Positions 32,265-40,926 of a stretch of DNA of 64,000 nt are shown piece by piece (the first letter of the stretch is position 1; every line of letters begins with the position of its first letter). The position numbers were made by a program, and so were the translations under genes. The notes under the pieces are model-generated. The model did not search any database, had not been told where the DNA came from, and saw only the letters and a program-made list of their open reading frames with translations. The DNA comes from Nocardia higoensis (GTDB lineage: Bacteria > Actinomycetota > Actinomycetes > Mycobacteriales > Mycobacteriaceae): the NCBI RefSeq assembly GCF_015477835.1, contig NZ_JADLQN010000001.1, positions 124,001 to 188,000 on the forward strand, written 5' to 3'.

Positions 32265-33179
32265 TCAGCCGATCGGCAGGGTACTGAGGATCGGGATGAA
32301 ACCCCAGTTCATGAGGCGTTCGGCATCGGCGGTCGCGGCGGCCATGTCGTGAGGTGAGCTGTTGAGGACCACCCCGATCAGCCGCTGCCCGCCCCGGGAG
32401 GCTTCGAACAGCAGGCAGGTTCCGGCGGCGTCGGTGTTGCCGGTCTTGATTCCGGCGATGCCCGGATACCTGCCGAGCAGGTCGTTGGTGTTCTCCCAGA
32501 CGTGGGGGCCGTTCGCGGGGCCGGCGGGCTGATGGTGGACCGGTGATCCGACGATCTGGCGGAAGACGGGGTTCGACATGGCGTGGCGGCCGAGGCGCAC
32601 CAGGTCCGCGGCGGTGGAGTAGGTGGAGTAGTCGTCGGGGACGGGCAGGCCGCTGGGGTCGGCGAAGTGGGTGTCGGTCATGCCGAGTCTTCGCGCGGTG
32701 GCGTTCATTTTCGTGAGGAAGGCATCCTGGCCGGGACCGTAGGCCTCGGCCAGCGCGTAGGCGGCATCGCAGCCGGAGGGCAGCAGCATCGCGTACAGCA
32801 GCTGGCGGGCGGTGAGGACTTCGCCGGGGGCGAGGTCCGCGGTGCTCCCGCCCTCGGCTTCGGCGTAGTCGAGAGCAGTCTGCGACACCGTGACCGGGCG
32901 GTCGAGATCGCCGGATTCGAGCACGACGATCGCCGTCATGACCTTGGTGATACTGGCGATCGGGACGCGGTCGTGGGGTTGGCGTGACCAGAGGAGCAGT
33001 CCGGTGTTGGCCTCGGCCAGTACCGCCGACGCGGCCTGCACACCGTCGGGTTGCATGGCCAGTGGGAAGGGATGTTGCGGTTGCGAACTGCCCGGGACCG
33101 GGGCTGCCGCGACGGTGGGGGCGAAGACGACGAGTATTCCGGCGAGCACCGCCGGCAGTACACGAGTGGGAGTTCGCAT
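32265..33179 (-). CDS. D-alanyl-D-alanine carboxypeptidase (S11 family)
   Basis: A 304-residue penicillin-binding peptidase with a Sec signal (residues about 1-26, AAA cleavage region). The S11 motifs are SITK at 76-79 (nucleophile Ser76) and KTG at 245-247. The third motif, normally S-x-N, reads SGC at 135-137 (LLPSGCDAAY). The enzyme trims the terminal D-Ala of peptidoglycan stem peptides outside the membrane. The ATG at 33179 is preferred over one at 33218 because the signal peptide starts there. It is divergent from hrpB, 69 bp apart. There is no C-terminal membrane anchor in this short form. Confidence 0.88.
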   Translation of the reverse strand: MRTPTRVLPAVLAGILVVFAPTVAAAPVPGSSQPQHPFPLAMQPDGVQAASAVLAEANTGLLLWSRQPHDRVPIASITKVMTAIVVLESGDLDRPVTVSQTALDYAEAEGGSTADLAPGEVLTARQLLYAMLLPSGCDAAYALAEAYGPGQDAFLTKMNATARRLGMTDTHFADPSGLPVPDDYSTYSTAADLVRLGRHAMSNPVFRQIVGSPVHHQPAGPANGPHVWENTNDLLGRYPGIAGIKTGNTDAAGTCLLFEASRGGQRLIGVVLNSSPHDMAAATADAERLMNWGFIPILSTLPIG

Positions 33180-33248
33180 CGCCACATTCTGTCGCCCGCT
33201 CTGCCGGAACTGTGGCATTTGCGAGTCGAGGCTTCAGACTGGTCGGTT

Positions 33249-35699
33249 ATGGACCTGCCCGAACTTCCCGATCTGCCGATCCGTGGCGTTCTCGACCGTG
33301 TGGTCGCGACCGTGGCCGAGCACGGGACGGCTGTGCTGGTCGCTCCGCCGGGAACCGGGAAGACGACCCTGGTGCCGTTGGCGCTGTCCGCGGCTGTCGC
33401 GGGGCGGGTGGTGGTGGCCGAGCCACGACGGTTGGCGGCCCGGGCGGCGGCCGGGCGGATGGCGGCGCTGCTGGGGGAGCAGGTGGGAGAAACCGTCGGC
33501 TATTCGGTGCGGGGGGATCGCCGGGTGGGGCGGGGAACTCGGATCGAGGTCGTGACCTCCGGGTTGCTGGTGCGACGGTTGCAGGATGACCCCGAACTGG
33601 CGGGGGTTGACGTCGTGCTGCTCGACGAATGCCATGAGCGGCATCTGGACGCGGATCTGCTGTTGGCATTGCTGTTGGATGCCAGGGCCGGCTTGCGTCC
33701 GGATCTGCGAGTGCTGGCCACCTCTGCAACCGTTGCGTCAGAACGTCTTTCGGTGTTGCTGGGCGGAGATCGTCCGGCGCCGGTGCTGCAGGCGCACGGT
33801 CGGACCCATCCCGTTCGGACGGCCTATGTCGCTCCGTTGCCACGGGAGCGGATCGAGGCGCAGGTCGCGCGCGTCACCCGGATCGCGCTCGCCGACGCCG
33901 AGGGCGACGTGCTGGTCTTCCTGCCCGGGGCAGCCGAGATCCGCCGCACCGAGGCACTGCTGGCCGACCTGCCCGGCGTGGATGTCGTTGCGCTGCACGG
34001 ACGTTTGTCCGCGGTCGGGCAGGATGCGGCATTACGGCCGGGAAGTCGGCAGCGGGTGGTGTTGTCCACGGCGGTGGCGGAGTCGAGTCTGACGGTGCCG
34101 GGGGTGCGGGCGGTGGTGGATTCCGGGCTGGCCCGGGTGCCGCGAATCGATCGGGCCCGTGGACTGTCCGGCCTCGCGACGGTCCGGGTGTCGGCGGCGG
34201 TGGCCGAACAGCGGGCCGGGCGGGCCGGGCGAGAAGGGCCGGGCTGGGTGTGGCGGTGCTGGCCGGAGTACGAGCATGCGACGCTGCCCGCCTATCCGGA
34301 GCCGGAGATCCGGACGGCGGATCTCACCCGATTGACCTTGGAGCTGGCCTGTTGGGGCACCGTCGACGGCCACGGCCTGAGCTGGTGGGATGCGCCGCCG
34401 CCGGGCGGGCTGAACGCCGGGCGGGAGGTGTTGCGCGCTCTGGGCGCGGTCGACAGTGCCGGGGCGGTGACCGATCGAGGTCGGCGGATCGCGCGGATCG
34501 GGCTGCATCCTCGGTTGGCGCGCGCCCTGCTCGACGGGGCGGAGGTGGTGGGCGCGCGGGCGGCCGCGGAGGTGGTGACTGTTCTCGACGACGACAGCTA
34601 TGTCTCCGGTGTCGATCTCGTTGCCGGGCTGCGGGTGTTGCGGCGGGAGCGTCCCGCGCGCTGGCGGCGTGAGGTCGATCGGCTGGGCCGGGTGGTCGAA
34701 GGACCGGACGGGAAAGACGATCCGGCGTATGTGGTCGCGCTGGCGTATCCGGAGCGGCTGGCACGGCGGCGGGCTCCGGGGTCTGCGAGCTATCTCATGG
34801 CGGGCGGCACCGCGGTGACCGTACCGCCCGGCGCCGGCGTCGGTGACGCGGAGTGGTTGGCCGTCGGTGTCGCGACCCGGGATCCGGGGCGGTCGGAGGG
34901 GGTGGTGCGGTTGGCCGCGGTGGCCGACGAGCCGCTGGCTCGGCGCGCGGCCTCGAGCCTGCTGAGCAGTGTCGAGGAAATCGATTGGGTCGACGGTGAT
35001 GTGGTGGCCCGGCGGGTGGAACGACTGGGTGCGATTGTCCTGTCCCGGAAACCGCTGCCCGATCCGGATCGCCGGATGCTCGGCGTGGCGGTTCTGCGCG
35101 GGCTGCGTACTTCCGGTCTCGGCCTGCTGTCCTGGAGTCCGGGGGCCATCGCGCTACGGCAACGCCTCGATTTCCTGCATCGAACGCTCGGGGCCCCCTG
35201 GCCGCCCGTCGACGACGAGTCGTTGCTGGCTGTCGCCGAGGTCTGGCTCGGTCCGGAATTGGCCACCGCCCGTCGCCGCGCCGATCTCGAACGTATCGAT
35301 GCCGGGCAGGCGCTGCGCCGTCTCCTGCCCTGGCCCGAGGCCGCCCGGCTGGACGAACTGGCGCCCGAACGTCTCGAGGTCCCCTCTGGCAGCCGCCCAC
35401 TCCTGGACTATTCGGCCGATCCGCCGGTGCTGGCGGTGAAGGTGCAGGAGGTCTTCGGTTGGGCGGAGGCGCCGCGGCTGGGTGACGGCCGCGTCCCGGT
35501 CGTGCTGCATCTGCTCTCCCCGGCGCAGCGCCCGGTGGCGGTGACCGCGGATCTGGCATCGTTCTGGCGTTCGGGCTGGTCTCAGGTCCGCGCGGACCTG
35601 CGCGGGCGCTATCCCAAACACGCATGGCCGGAGGACCCGGCGACCGTACCCGCCCATCGAGGCACCGCGCGTCGTGCCGGCCGCGATCGGAGCGGCTGA
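33249..35699 (+). CDS. hrpB: ATP-dependent helicase HrpB
   Basis: An 816-residue DEAH-type helicase matching HrpB in length and layout. It shows Walker A GTGKTT (near residue 35), motif Ia EPRRLAARAA, DECHERH as motif II, SATVA as motif III, STAVAESSLTVPGV and QRAGRAGREGPG as later motifs, and the HrpB-specific C-terminal region ending with the SFWRSGW and RGRYPKHAWPEDP segments. It is a predicted RNA/DNA helicase of unknown physiological role. The ATG at 33249 fits the family N-terminus (LPELPDLPIRGVLDRV). Confidence 0.93.
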   Translation: MDLPELPDLPIRGVLDRVVATVAEHGTAVLVAPPGTGKTTLVPLALSAAVAGRVVVAEPRRLAARAAAGRMAALLGEQVGETVGYSVRGDRRVGRGTRIEVVTSGLLVRRLQDDPELAGVDVVLLDECHERHLDADLLLALLLDARAGLRPDLRVLATSATVASERLSVLLGGDRPAPVLQAHGRTHPVRTAYVAPLPRERIEAQVARVTRIALADAEGDVLVFLPGAAEIRRTEALLADLPGVDVVALHGRLSAVGQDAALRPGSRQRVVLSTAVAESSLTVPGVRAVVDSGLARVPRIDRARGLSGLATVRVSAAVAEQRAGRAGREGPGWVWRCWPEYEHATLPAYPEPEIRTADLTRLTLELACWGTVDGHGLSWWDAPPPGGLNAGREVLRALGAVDSAGAVTDRGRRIARIGLHPRLARALLDGAEVVGARAAAEVVTVLDDDSYVSGVDLVAGLRVLRRERPARWRREVDRLGRVVEGPDGKDDPAYVVALAYPERLARRRAPGSASYLMAGGTAVTVPPGAGVGDAEWLAVGVATRDPGRSEGVVRLAAVADEPLARRAASSLLSSVEEIDWVDGDVVARRVERLGAIVLSRKPLPDPDRRMLGVAVLRGLRTSGLGLLSWSPGAIALRQRLDFLHRTLGAPWPPVDDESLLAVAEVWLGPELATARRRADLERIDAGQALRRLLPWPEAARLDELAPERLEVPSGSRPLLDYSADPPVLAVKVQEVFGWAEAPRLGDGRVPVVLHLLSPAQRPVAVTADLASFWRSGWSQVRADLRGRYPKHAWPEDPATVPAHRGTARRAGRDRSG

Positions 35700-35771
35700 G
35701 CAGTTGCCAGTTGCCGGACTGTGCGGCGATTACCGCGGCGCTCTCGAATGGTGACCGTTTTCCGTGCCGGG

Positions 35772-36047
35772 CTAGAAGCTGCCGAAGGAGCCGAACGGCA
35801 GCAGCTTCTTCCACTGCCCCGGAGGAATTCCCCAGCCTGGAGGGAAGAATGCCGAGCCCGGAGGGAAGAGTTTATCGATGCCCCAGTCGTTGTCGACGAG
35901 GGTGACGGTGTTGTCGACAGGAGTGGTGACGGTGTAGGTGTTGACCACATCGGCCTGGGCCGGCGGGGTCACAACAGTCACCGGAGCCACTGCGATTACG
36001 CCGGCAAGGACGGCCCGAGCCGCCGTTTGCCTGGTGATTGCGAACAC
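35772..36047 (-). CDS. Small secreted Phe/Pro/Gly-rich protein
   Basis: A 91-residue protein with a Sec signal (TARAVLAGVIAVAPVTVVT, cleavage after AQA near residue 33). The short mature part holds VDNTVTLVDNDWGIDKLF, then FPPGSAFFPPGWGIPPG and a FGSFGSF tail. The GTG at 36047 is supported by GGAAGGA 7 nt upstream; upstream in-frame ATGs would bury the signal peptide. It is probably an envelope or extracellular protein of a lineage-specific family. Function unknown. Confidence 0.65.
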   Translation of the reverse strand: MFAITRQTAARAVLAGVIAVAPVTVVTPPAQADVVNTYTVTTPVDNTVTLVDNDWGIDKLFPPGSAFFPPGWGIPPGQWKKLLPFGSFGSF

Positions 36048-36401
36048 TGCTGATCCTTCCGATGATCCTTTCCGTTGCGCTGCACCGGGAATATTCCGGA
36101 TGCAATGCGCGTAAAATGCTACGCCGTCGAATACCGTAGAACCAGTAGCGAAATTCGGGCCGGTACATTCGCGACTCGGTGGACAACGCAAACCATGCCA
36201 CAAATCGATATGTGCGAATTTCCGTGCCACAGAGATTCCCACGCTGGTTCGGCGACGAGTACATGGTGTGAGCAGAGTCGTTCTGCCACGGTATCGGCTT
36301 CGATGATCATTATTTCCCGATCAGCGAGATGCGGCCCGGGCCGACCGGTGATTCCTGCCTAGGGTTGCCCGCACGAATCCCGCTCTTCTGGAGGTTGCCG
36401 C
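36048..36401. other. Divergent promoter region, relatively AT-rich
   Basis: This 354-bp gap lies between the secreted-protein gene (minus) and the 36402 gene (plus). It is more AT-rich than its surroundings. It contains the 10-bp palindrome GGAATATTCC at 36088-36097, about 40 bp upstream of the secreted-protein start, and GCGTAAAATGC nearby. No gene is supported. Confidence 0.5.
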
Positions 36402-37175
36402 GTGCGTCACCCGATGGTCTTCTTCTCTTTCGTCGCGCTGCCCGACGCCAAGCCGGAGGAGCACCGTGCCTACAACCTCTGGCATCAGCTCGATCACCGT
36501 CCGGAGAACCTGGCTCTGCCCGGCGTCGCGTGGGGTGACCGGTGGGCGCGCCCGCAGGATCTGCGTACCGGACCGGCATCCGAGGAGTACGCCGACACCG
36601 ACTACGTGGCGATGTACTGGTTCACCGATCCCGTTGAGCAATCGGTGCGTCGATGGAACGAACTCGGCGCCGACTCCTACGAATGGGGTCGCGGTCCTCT
36701 CATCCCCGGTGTGCAACGCCGGCTTCTCGGTTTCTTCCGTCCGATCAAGGGCTACGCCGCCGTGTCCGCGCGGGTCTCGGCCGATGTGCTGCCCTACCGC
36801 CCGAACCGGGGTCTGCACTTGACGCTGACCCGCTACGCCGAGGCCCGTTCGGACGTTACCCATGCGCACCACGCCTGGGAGGACAGAGTCCTGATCCCGG
36901 ATCTACTCGACCTCGACGGTGTCGCGGGTGCCTGGACCTTCTCCTTCAGCCACCACCAGTCGGTGACCATGCGGCCGAGGAATTCTCCGGACGACGCCCC
37001 TGGCGTGATGCGGATCAGGCTGCTCTATCTCGACGGCGACCTGCTTCCGACTGTCGAACGGATCGGTGAAATCGCGGCCGCGGCACACCAGCGACTGCCC
37101 GGCGCCTCGGCGGCGGGTGCGCGATGCCTGATGAGCACCACGCTGCGGACCATCGTGCCTTTCCAGGACTGGTGA
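36402..37175 (+). CDS. Hypothetical protein, 257 residues
   Basis: A soluble protein from a GTG start (TGGAGG lies upstream). Its N-terminal half has the pattern PMVFFSFVALPDAKPEEH, YNLWHQLDHRPENLALPG and YVAMYWFTDPVEQS. This suggests a dimeric alpha/beta-barrel layout resembling EthD-type or Dabb-type proteins, and a similar pattern recurs in the second half (LHLTLTRYAE, HHAWEDRVLIPDLLDL). A duplicated ferredoxin-like fold is plausible but I could not confirm the family. The next gene starts 37 bp downstream and may be cotranscribed. Confidence 0.6.
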   Translation: MRHPMVFFSFVALPDAKPEEHRAYNLWHQLDHRPENLALPGVAWGDRWARPQDLRTGPASEEYADTDYVAMYWFTDPVEQSVRRWNELGADSYEWGRGPLIPGVQRRLLGFFRPIKGYAAVSARVSADVLPYRPNRGLHLTLTRYAEARSDVTHAHHAWEDRVLIPDLLDLDGVAGAWTFSFSHHQSVTMRPRNSPDDAPGVMRIRLLYLDGDLLPTVERIGEIAAAAHQRLPGASAAGARCLMSTTLRTIVPFQDW

Positions 37176-37211
37176 GTGGAACATCGACGATTTTCGCGAA
37201 GGACTGCGCCC

Positions 37212-37640
37212 ATGACCTCCGACCAGATCGGCGGCGGCATCGCAACGCTGCGTAGCTTCGGTTGGCCGATGGTGGATATCGACGGGCGGGAGGCGCTGCT
37301 GATGACTCAGGGTATCTGCGGTGTCAGCCTTCCCCAGCCGCTCGGTGAACGCGTTCGAGAGCGGCTGGCGACCGTCGACAGCTGCGGGCCGATCGTCGGC
37401 CACCATCGCCCACTGCCCCGCTACGTCGTCCTCGCCGAGTCCGACAGCTTCGTCGCCGCCGCCGAATTCGCTCGGCGGGGGGCCGTGCTGTTACCGACAT
37501 CGACTCGAATCCCGCTGCCGCGCACGGACAATGGTGATCAGTCGCTCTACTGGGTCGTGGCCCCGAGCCCGACGAGACGGTGGCTGCCGAATCTGTCGAC
37601 CGTGCTCTGGGCATTGCTGCACCAGCCGGTTCGCTGCTGA
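37212..37640 (+). CDS. Conserved hypothetical protein (intact paralogue of the 1938-2210 remnant)
   Basis: A 142-residue protein starting MTSDQIGGGIATLRSFGWPM. It ends with the segment LYWVVAPSPTRRWLPN then LSTVLWALL. The layout, with GVSLPQPLGERV and an internal YVVLAE strand, is reminiscent of small actinobacterial proteins annotated as DNA primase/polymerase N-terminal-like. That link is uncertain and no catalytic residues are evident. A truncated copy with an in-frame stop lies near the left end of the window. It probably forms a two-gene unit with 36402-37175. Confidence 0.55.
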   Translation: MTSDQIGGGIATLRSFGWPMVDIDGREALLMTQGICGVSLPQPLGERVRERLATVDSCGPIVGHHRPLPRYVVLAESDSFVAAAEFARRGAVLLPTSTRIPLPRTDNGDQSLYWVVAPSPTRRWLPNLSTVLWALLHQPVRC

Positions 37641-37713
37641 CGTGCGGTTGAACGGGACGACGTCGGCGGGGGTGGAGACATGGAACTCTGCAACGCGTCG
37701 GCTGCGATACAGT

Positions 37714-39204
37714 TCACCGCTTGTCGACGGGGCGCAGCGGTGGTGTGCGGGCGGCCGACGCGACGCCGGTCGCTCGGCGGCCGCGCACGACGAGCGCCGA
37801 TGCCAGGGCGGCGGCGGTCAGTGTGGTGCCCGCCGAGATCCAGAACATGGCGGTGAATGCCGTGAGCGCGGGATAGGTGTGGGCCTCGATGGTCACCGTC
37901 CAGGTCGTCGCGGTGGCTGCCATGGTCGCGCTGGCGGTGGAGGTTCCTACCGATTGCAGTAGCGCGCCGATGGTGGTCGCCGATGCCGACTCGGTGATCG
38001 GCACCATGGCCATGATCGACGTCGGTATCGCGGCGATGGTGAGGGAGAGACCGGCGCCGACAACGACGGCGCCGGCCAGCAGCTGCCAGGGTTCGCGGCT
38101 GAGCGGAACACGGATGGCGAACGCCAGTGCCAGTTCGGCGGCCGCTAGCAGTAGCACCCACTGAGCGCCGAAGCGCGCTATGGCGCGTCCGGCGATCGGC
38201 GCGACGAGGATGCCGACAAGGGCGATGGGCATCAGGCACCACCCGGCTCGAAACACGGTCATGCCCGCCCCGAAGCCGGTCGAGGTGGGCAGTTGCAGCA
38301 TCTGGGTGGTGATCAGGATATTGCTGAACAGGGCGAACCCGATCAGCAGCGCGCACGCATCGACCAGCAGCACCGGCGGCCGCGCGTGGACCCGTAGGTT
38401 CACCAGTGGTGCGGCGCTGCGCAACTGCAGCGGAACCCACAGGGCGAGCAGGAGTATCCCCGTGCCGGCCGAGGACAGGGTCTCGGCGCTGGTCCACCCC
38501 CACTGGCTGCCCTTCGACATGGACAGCAGCAGCGCGGCGACAACGGCGGCGAGCATCAGGGCGCCCAGGTAGTCGAACCCACCCTTGGTGCCGGAAGCAG
38601 GCGCGGAGGCGGGAACGACTGTGGCGACCGCGATCGCCAGCACCGAACCGCTGAGCGCCACCACCCAGAAGATCCAGTGCCAGTCCAGGAACGTGACGAT
38701 CACTCCGGACAGGGGCAACCCGGTGGCAGCGCCGATCGCCAGGGACGCGCTCATGGTCGCCACCGCGCCGGGAACGCGGTGCGCTGGCAGCACGTCACGC
38801 ATGGTCGCCATCGCGACCGGGATCAGCGACAGCCCGCACCCTTGCAGCGCGCGGGCGAACACCAGCGGAATCAGCGACTCACCGACGGCACCCAGCAGCG
38901 ACGCGGCCACCACGACCACCAGCGTCACCAGGATCAGGCGCTTCTTGCCGTACATGTCGGCCAGCCGCCCGATCAACGGGGTGACGACTGCGCCGGTGAC
39001 AAGAGTGGCGGTCACCAGCCAGGACGCGGTGCCTGCCGAAGTGTTCAACAGGACGGGTAGAGCGGGCAGCAACGGCAGCATCATGGTCTGCTGCAACGCC
39101 ATCAGAATCCCGCATGCGGCGAGTACGCAGACGATTCCGGCACCCGACCCGCCGCTGTACTGCCGCGCGTCGGTACGCAGGACCGGCGCCTCGGCGCCTA
39201 GCAT
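37714..39204 (-). CDS. MFS drug exporter, DHA2 (14-TM) family
   Basis: A 496-residue transporter with about 14 hydrophobic segments. Motif A appears as GRLADMYGKKRLIL after helix 2, and RALQGCGLSLIPVAMATMRD is the helix 4 region typical of DHA2 exporters. The ATG at 39204 is preferred because helix 1 starts soon after, while upstream residues are not family-like. It probably exports a hydrophobic or toxic compound with proton exchange. It is divergent from the SDR gene, with no dedicated regulator next to it. Confidence 0.85.
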   Translation of the reverse strand: MLGAEAPVLRTDARQYSGGSGAGIVCVLAACGILMALQQTMMLPLLPALPVLLNTSAGTASWLVTATLVTGAVVTPLIGRLADMYGKKRLILVTLVVVVAASLLGAVGESLIPLVFARALQGCGLSLIPVAMATMRDVLPAHRVPGAVATMSASLAIGAATGLPLSGVIVTFLDWHWIFWVVALSGSVLAIAVATVVPASAPASGTKGGFDYLGALMLAAVVAALLLSMSKGSQWGWTSAETLSSAGTGILLLALWVPLQLRSAAPLVNLRVHARPPVLLVDACALLIGFALFSNILITTQMLQLPTSTGFGAGMTVFRAGWCLMPIALVGILVAPIAGRAIARFGAQWVLLLAAAELALAFAIRVPLSREPWQLLAGAVVVGAGLSLTIAAIPTSIMAMVPITESASATTIGALLQSVGTSTASATMAATATTWTVTIEAHTYPALTAFTAMFWISAGTTLTAAALASALVVRGRRATGVASAARTPPLRPVDKR

Positions 39205-39594
39205 CGTAGCGCGCTGAAGTAAGAGGTCCGACGATCGATCATGCGCACAGCATCTGGCCCGCACCGGCCGCGTGGCGATCCGGTTGCCACTCAGTGGACA
39301 GTCGCGGGATCGCGACGGTCACGCACCGGGTGCCGCGACCGCACACGGACCAGCCGCGCGGGCGAACGCGTGACCGGAGCCGGGGCGGGTCCCGCTCGAT
39401 GGGAAGGGTGGCGTGCGCACCCGATGTGCGGATCTACCGTGTGCAGCGCGAACCCGGCTGGTGCGCCGTCGGTCGTGCCCGTCATGGGCGCAGCCGACGC
39501 AGGCAGGAAAGGCCATCGGCGACATCGATCCGGGCAGGGCACGCCCATGCGGCAACGAGCATCGAACAGCTCGATCGAGCGAAGGGACGAACAG
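39205..39594. other. Intergenic region between MFS exporter and SDR
   Basis: This 390-bp stretch contains open frames on both strands but none with a recognisable domain. The right end leads into GAAGGGACG before the SDR start. Promoters for both flanking genes must lie here; none is clear-cut. Confidence 0.4.
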
Positions 39595-40386
39595 ATGCAA
39601 CTGGAGGACAAGGTCGTCGCCGTGACCGGCGCCGGGAACGGCATCGGGCGGCAGACGGCGCTGCGCCTGCTCGATCGCGGGGCGCGGGTCGCGCTGATCG
39701 ACCTGAAGGAGGACTGGCTCGAGGAGACCCGGGCGCTCGCCGGTACGCGGCAGGACCGGGTGTCGCTGCACGTCGCCGACGTGACGGAGGTGGCGACGGT
39801 CGCCGCGTTGCCCGCGGCGATCCTCGCCGAGCACGGGCAGATCGACGGGCTGATCAACGTCGCCGGGATCATCCACCGGTTCGCTCCCGTCGCTGAACTC
39901 GAACGCGACGAGATCGAGCGGGTCGTCCGGGTCAACTTCTGGGGCACCGTGAACATGTGCCTGGCCTTCCTGCCGGAACTGCGGCAGCGGCCCGAAGCGG
40001 GGCTGGTGAATGTCTCCAGCCTGTCCGGGCTGATCCCGTTCGCGGGGCAGACGATCTACAGCGCGACCAAGGGGGCGGTCAAGCAGTTCAGCGAGGGCCT
40101 GTATCAGGAACTGATGGACACGAACGTCGCTGTGACAACGGTCTTTCCGGGCAATATCAGCACGAACCTGAGCGGCAACTCCGGAGTGAGGATGATCGAC
40201 GCCGGAGGCCGCAAGGTGCGGGCCACCACCCCCGAGCGCACCGCGGAACTCATCGTCGAGGGGGTGGAGAAGGGGAAGTTCCGGGTGCTCGTCGGGCAGG
40301 ACGCCACCGCGCTCGACAAGCTCGTCCGGCTCGCCCCGCGCTGGGCGACACGCATGATCGCGAAACAGATGAAGAGCGTGCTCTGA
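39595..40386 (+). CDS. Short-chain dehydrogenase/reductase
   Basis: A 263-residue classical SDR with GAGNGIG (cofactor loop near residue 12), NVAGI, catalytic Ser in VSSLSGLIP and YSATK. The Asp/Leu region ALIDLKEDW at the end of strand 2 indicates NAD preference. The C-terminal part (VLVGQDATALDKLVRLAP) is typical of actinobacterial lipid or steroid-associated SDRs. GAAGGGA precedes the ATG. It converges on the ketosteroid isomerase gene, which ends 30 bp away. Substrate unknown. Confidence 0.8.
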   Translation: MQLEDKVVAVTGAGNGIGRQTALRLLDRGARVALIDLKEDWLEETRALAGTRQDRVSLHVADVTEVATVAALPAAILAEHGQIDGLINVAGIIHRFAPVAELERDEIERVVRVNFWGTVNMCLAFLPELRQRPEAGLVNVSSLSGLIPFAGQTIYSATKGAVKQFSEGLYQELMDTNVAVTTVFPGNISTNLSGNSGVRMIDAGGRKVRATTPERTAELIVEGVEKGKFRVLVGQDATALDKLVRLAPRWATRMIAKQMKSVL

Positions 40387-40416
40387 CCGGTGGCGTCGCG
40401 GTCACCCGGACGAGGG

Positions 40417-40788
40417 TCAGCCGGTGACCATGTCCGTCCTGTTCCAGATGGCGCGCATGCTGGTGATCCGTCCCTGCTCGTCGAAGGTCATGACGTCGAT
40501 CGGCTCCACGGTGATCGGGCCGCTCGGCAACGTCGAGGTGACCCGGAAGTGGAAGGCCGCCGTGTCGCCGGAGACCCGCAGCGTCAGCAGTTCCATCGTG
40601 GTGTCCACGCCGTCGAGGCCGCTGTAGAAGGCAGCGATGGCGTCGCGGCCCACGCGTACCTCGGTGCCGACCGGGTCCTCGAGGGTGGCGTCCTCGGCGT
40701 AGAGCGCGGCGATCTCCGCGGCGGTGCCGGTGCTGACGCGGTGAGCGTATTCGGTGACAGTGGAGGTGATCTGCTCGACGGAGGGCAT
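40417..40788 (-). CDS. Delta5-3-ketosteroid isomerase (KSI-like)
   Basis: A 123-residue NTF2-fold protein that lines up closely with classical ketosteroid isomerases. Tyr14 (TEYAHRVS), Asp38 (DATLEDPVGTE) and Asp98 (TVEPIDVMTF) fall at the positions of the catalytic Tyr14, Asp38 and Asp99 of the Comamonas enzyme. It would move the C5-C6 double bond into conjugation with the 3-ketone of a steroid. It is divergent from the flavoprotein gene at 40927, which fits steroid processing. Activity on the real substrate is inferred, but the active site looks intact. Confidence 0.82.
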   Translation of the reverse strand: MPSVEQITSTVTEYAHRVSTGTAAEIAALYAEDATLEDPVGTEVRVGRDAIAAFYSGLDGVDTTMELLTLRVSGDTAAFHFRVTSTLPSGPITVEPIDVMTFDEQGRITSMRAIWNRTDMVTG

Positions 40789-40881
40789 CGCAGTTCCTTT
40801 CTCGACGGCGCGCGTCGCCGTCGCACCAGCCTAGGGAAGCAGACGGCTACCCCGCAGAGCGCGCTTCGTTCCGTTGTGCGG

Positions 40882-40900
40882 GATGCGGCCTGGCCGCATC
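40882..40900. promoter_or_regulatory. Perfect 19-bp palindrome, possible operator
   Basis: GATGCGGCC-T-GGCCGCATC has perfect 9-bp arms around a single central base. It lies 26 bp upstream of the flavoprotein start and about 94 bp from the divergent isomerase start. Its position fits a repressor operator governing the catabolic operon. No regulator gene is adjacent. Confidence 0.5.
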
Positions 40901-40926
40901 GGTGTGTGCCAGATCACCGTGTTCGC

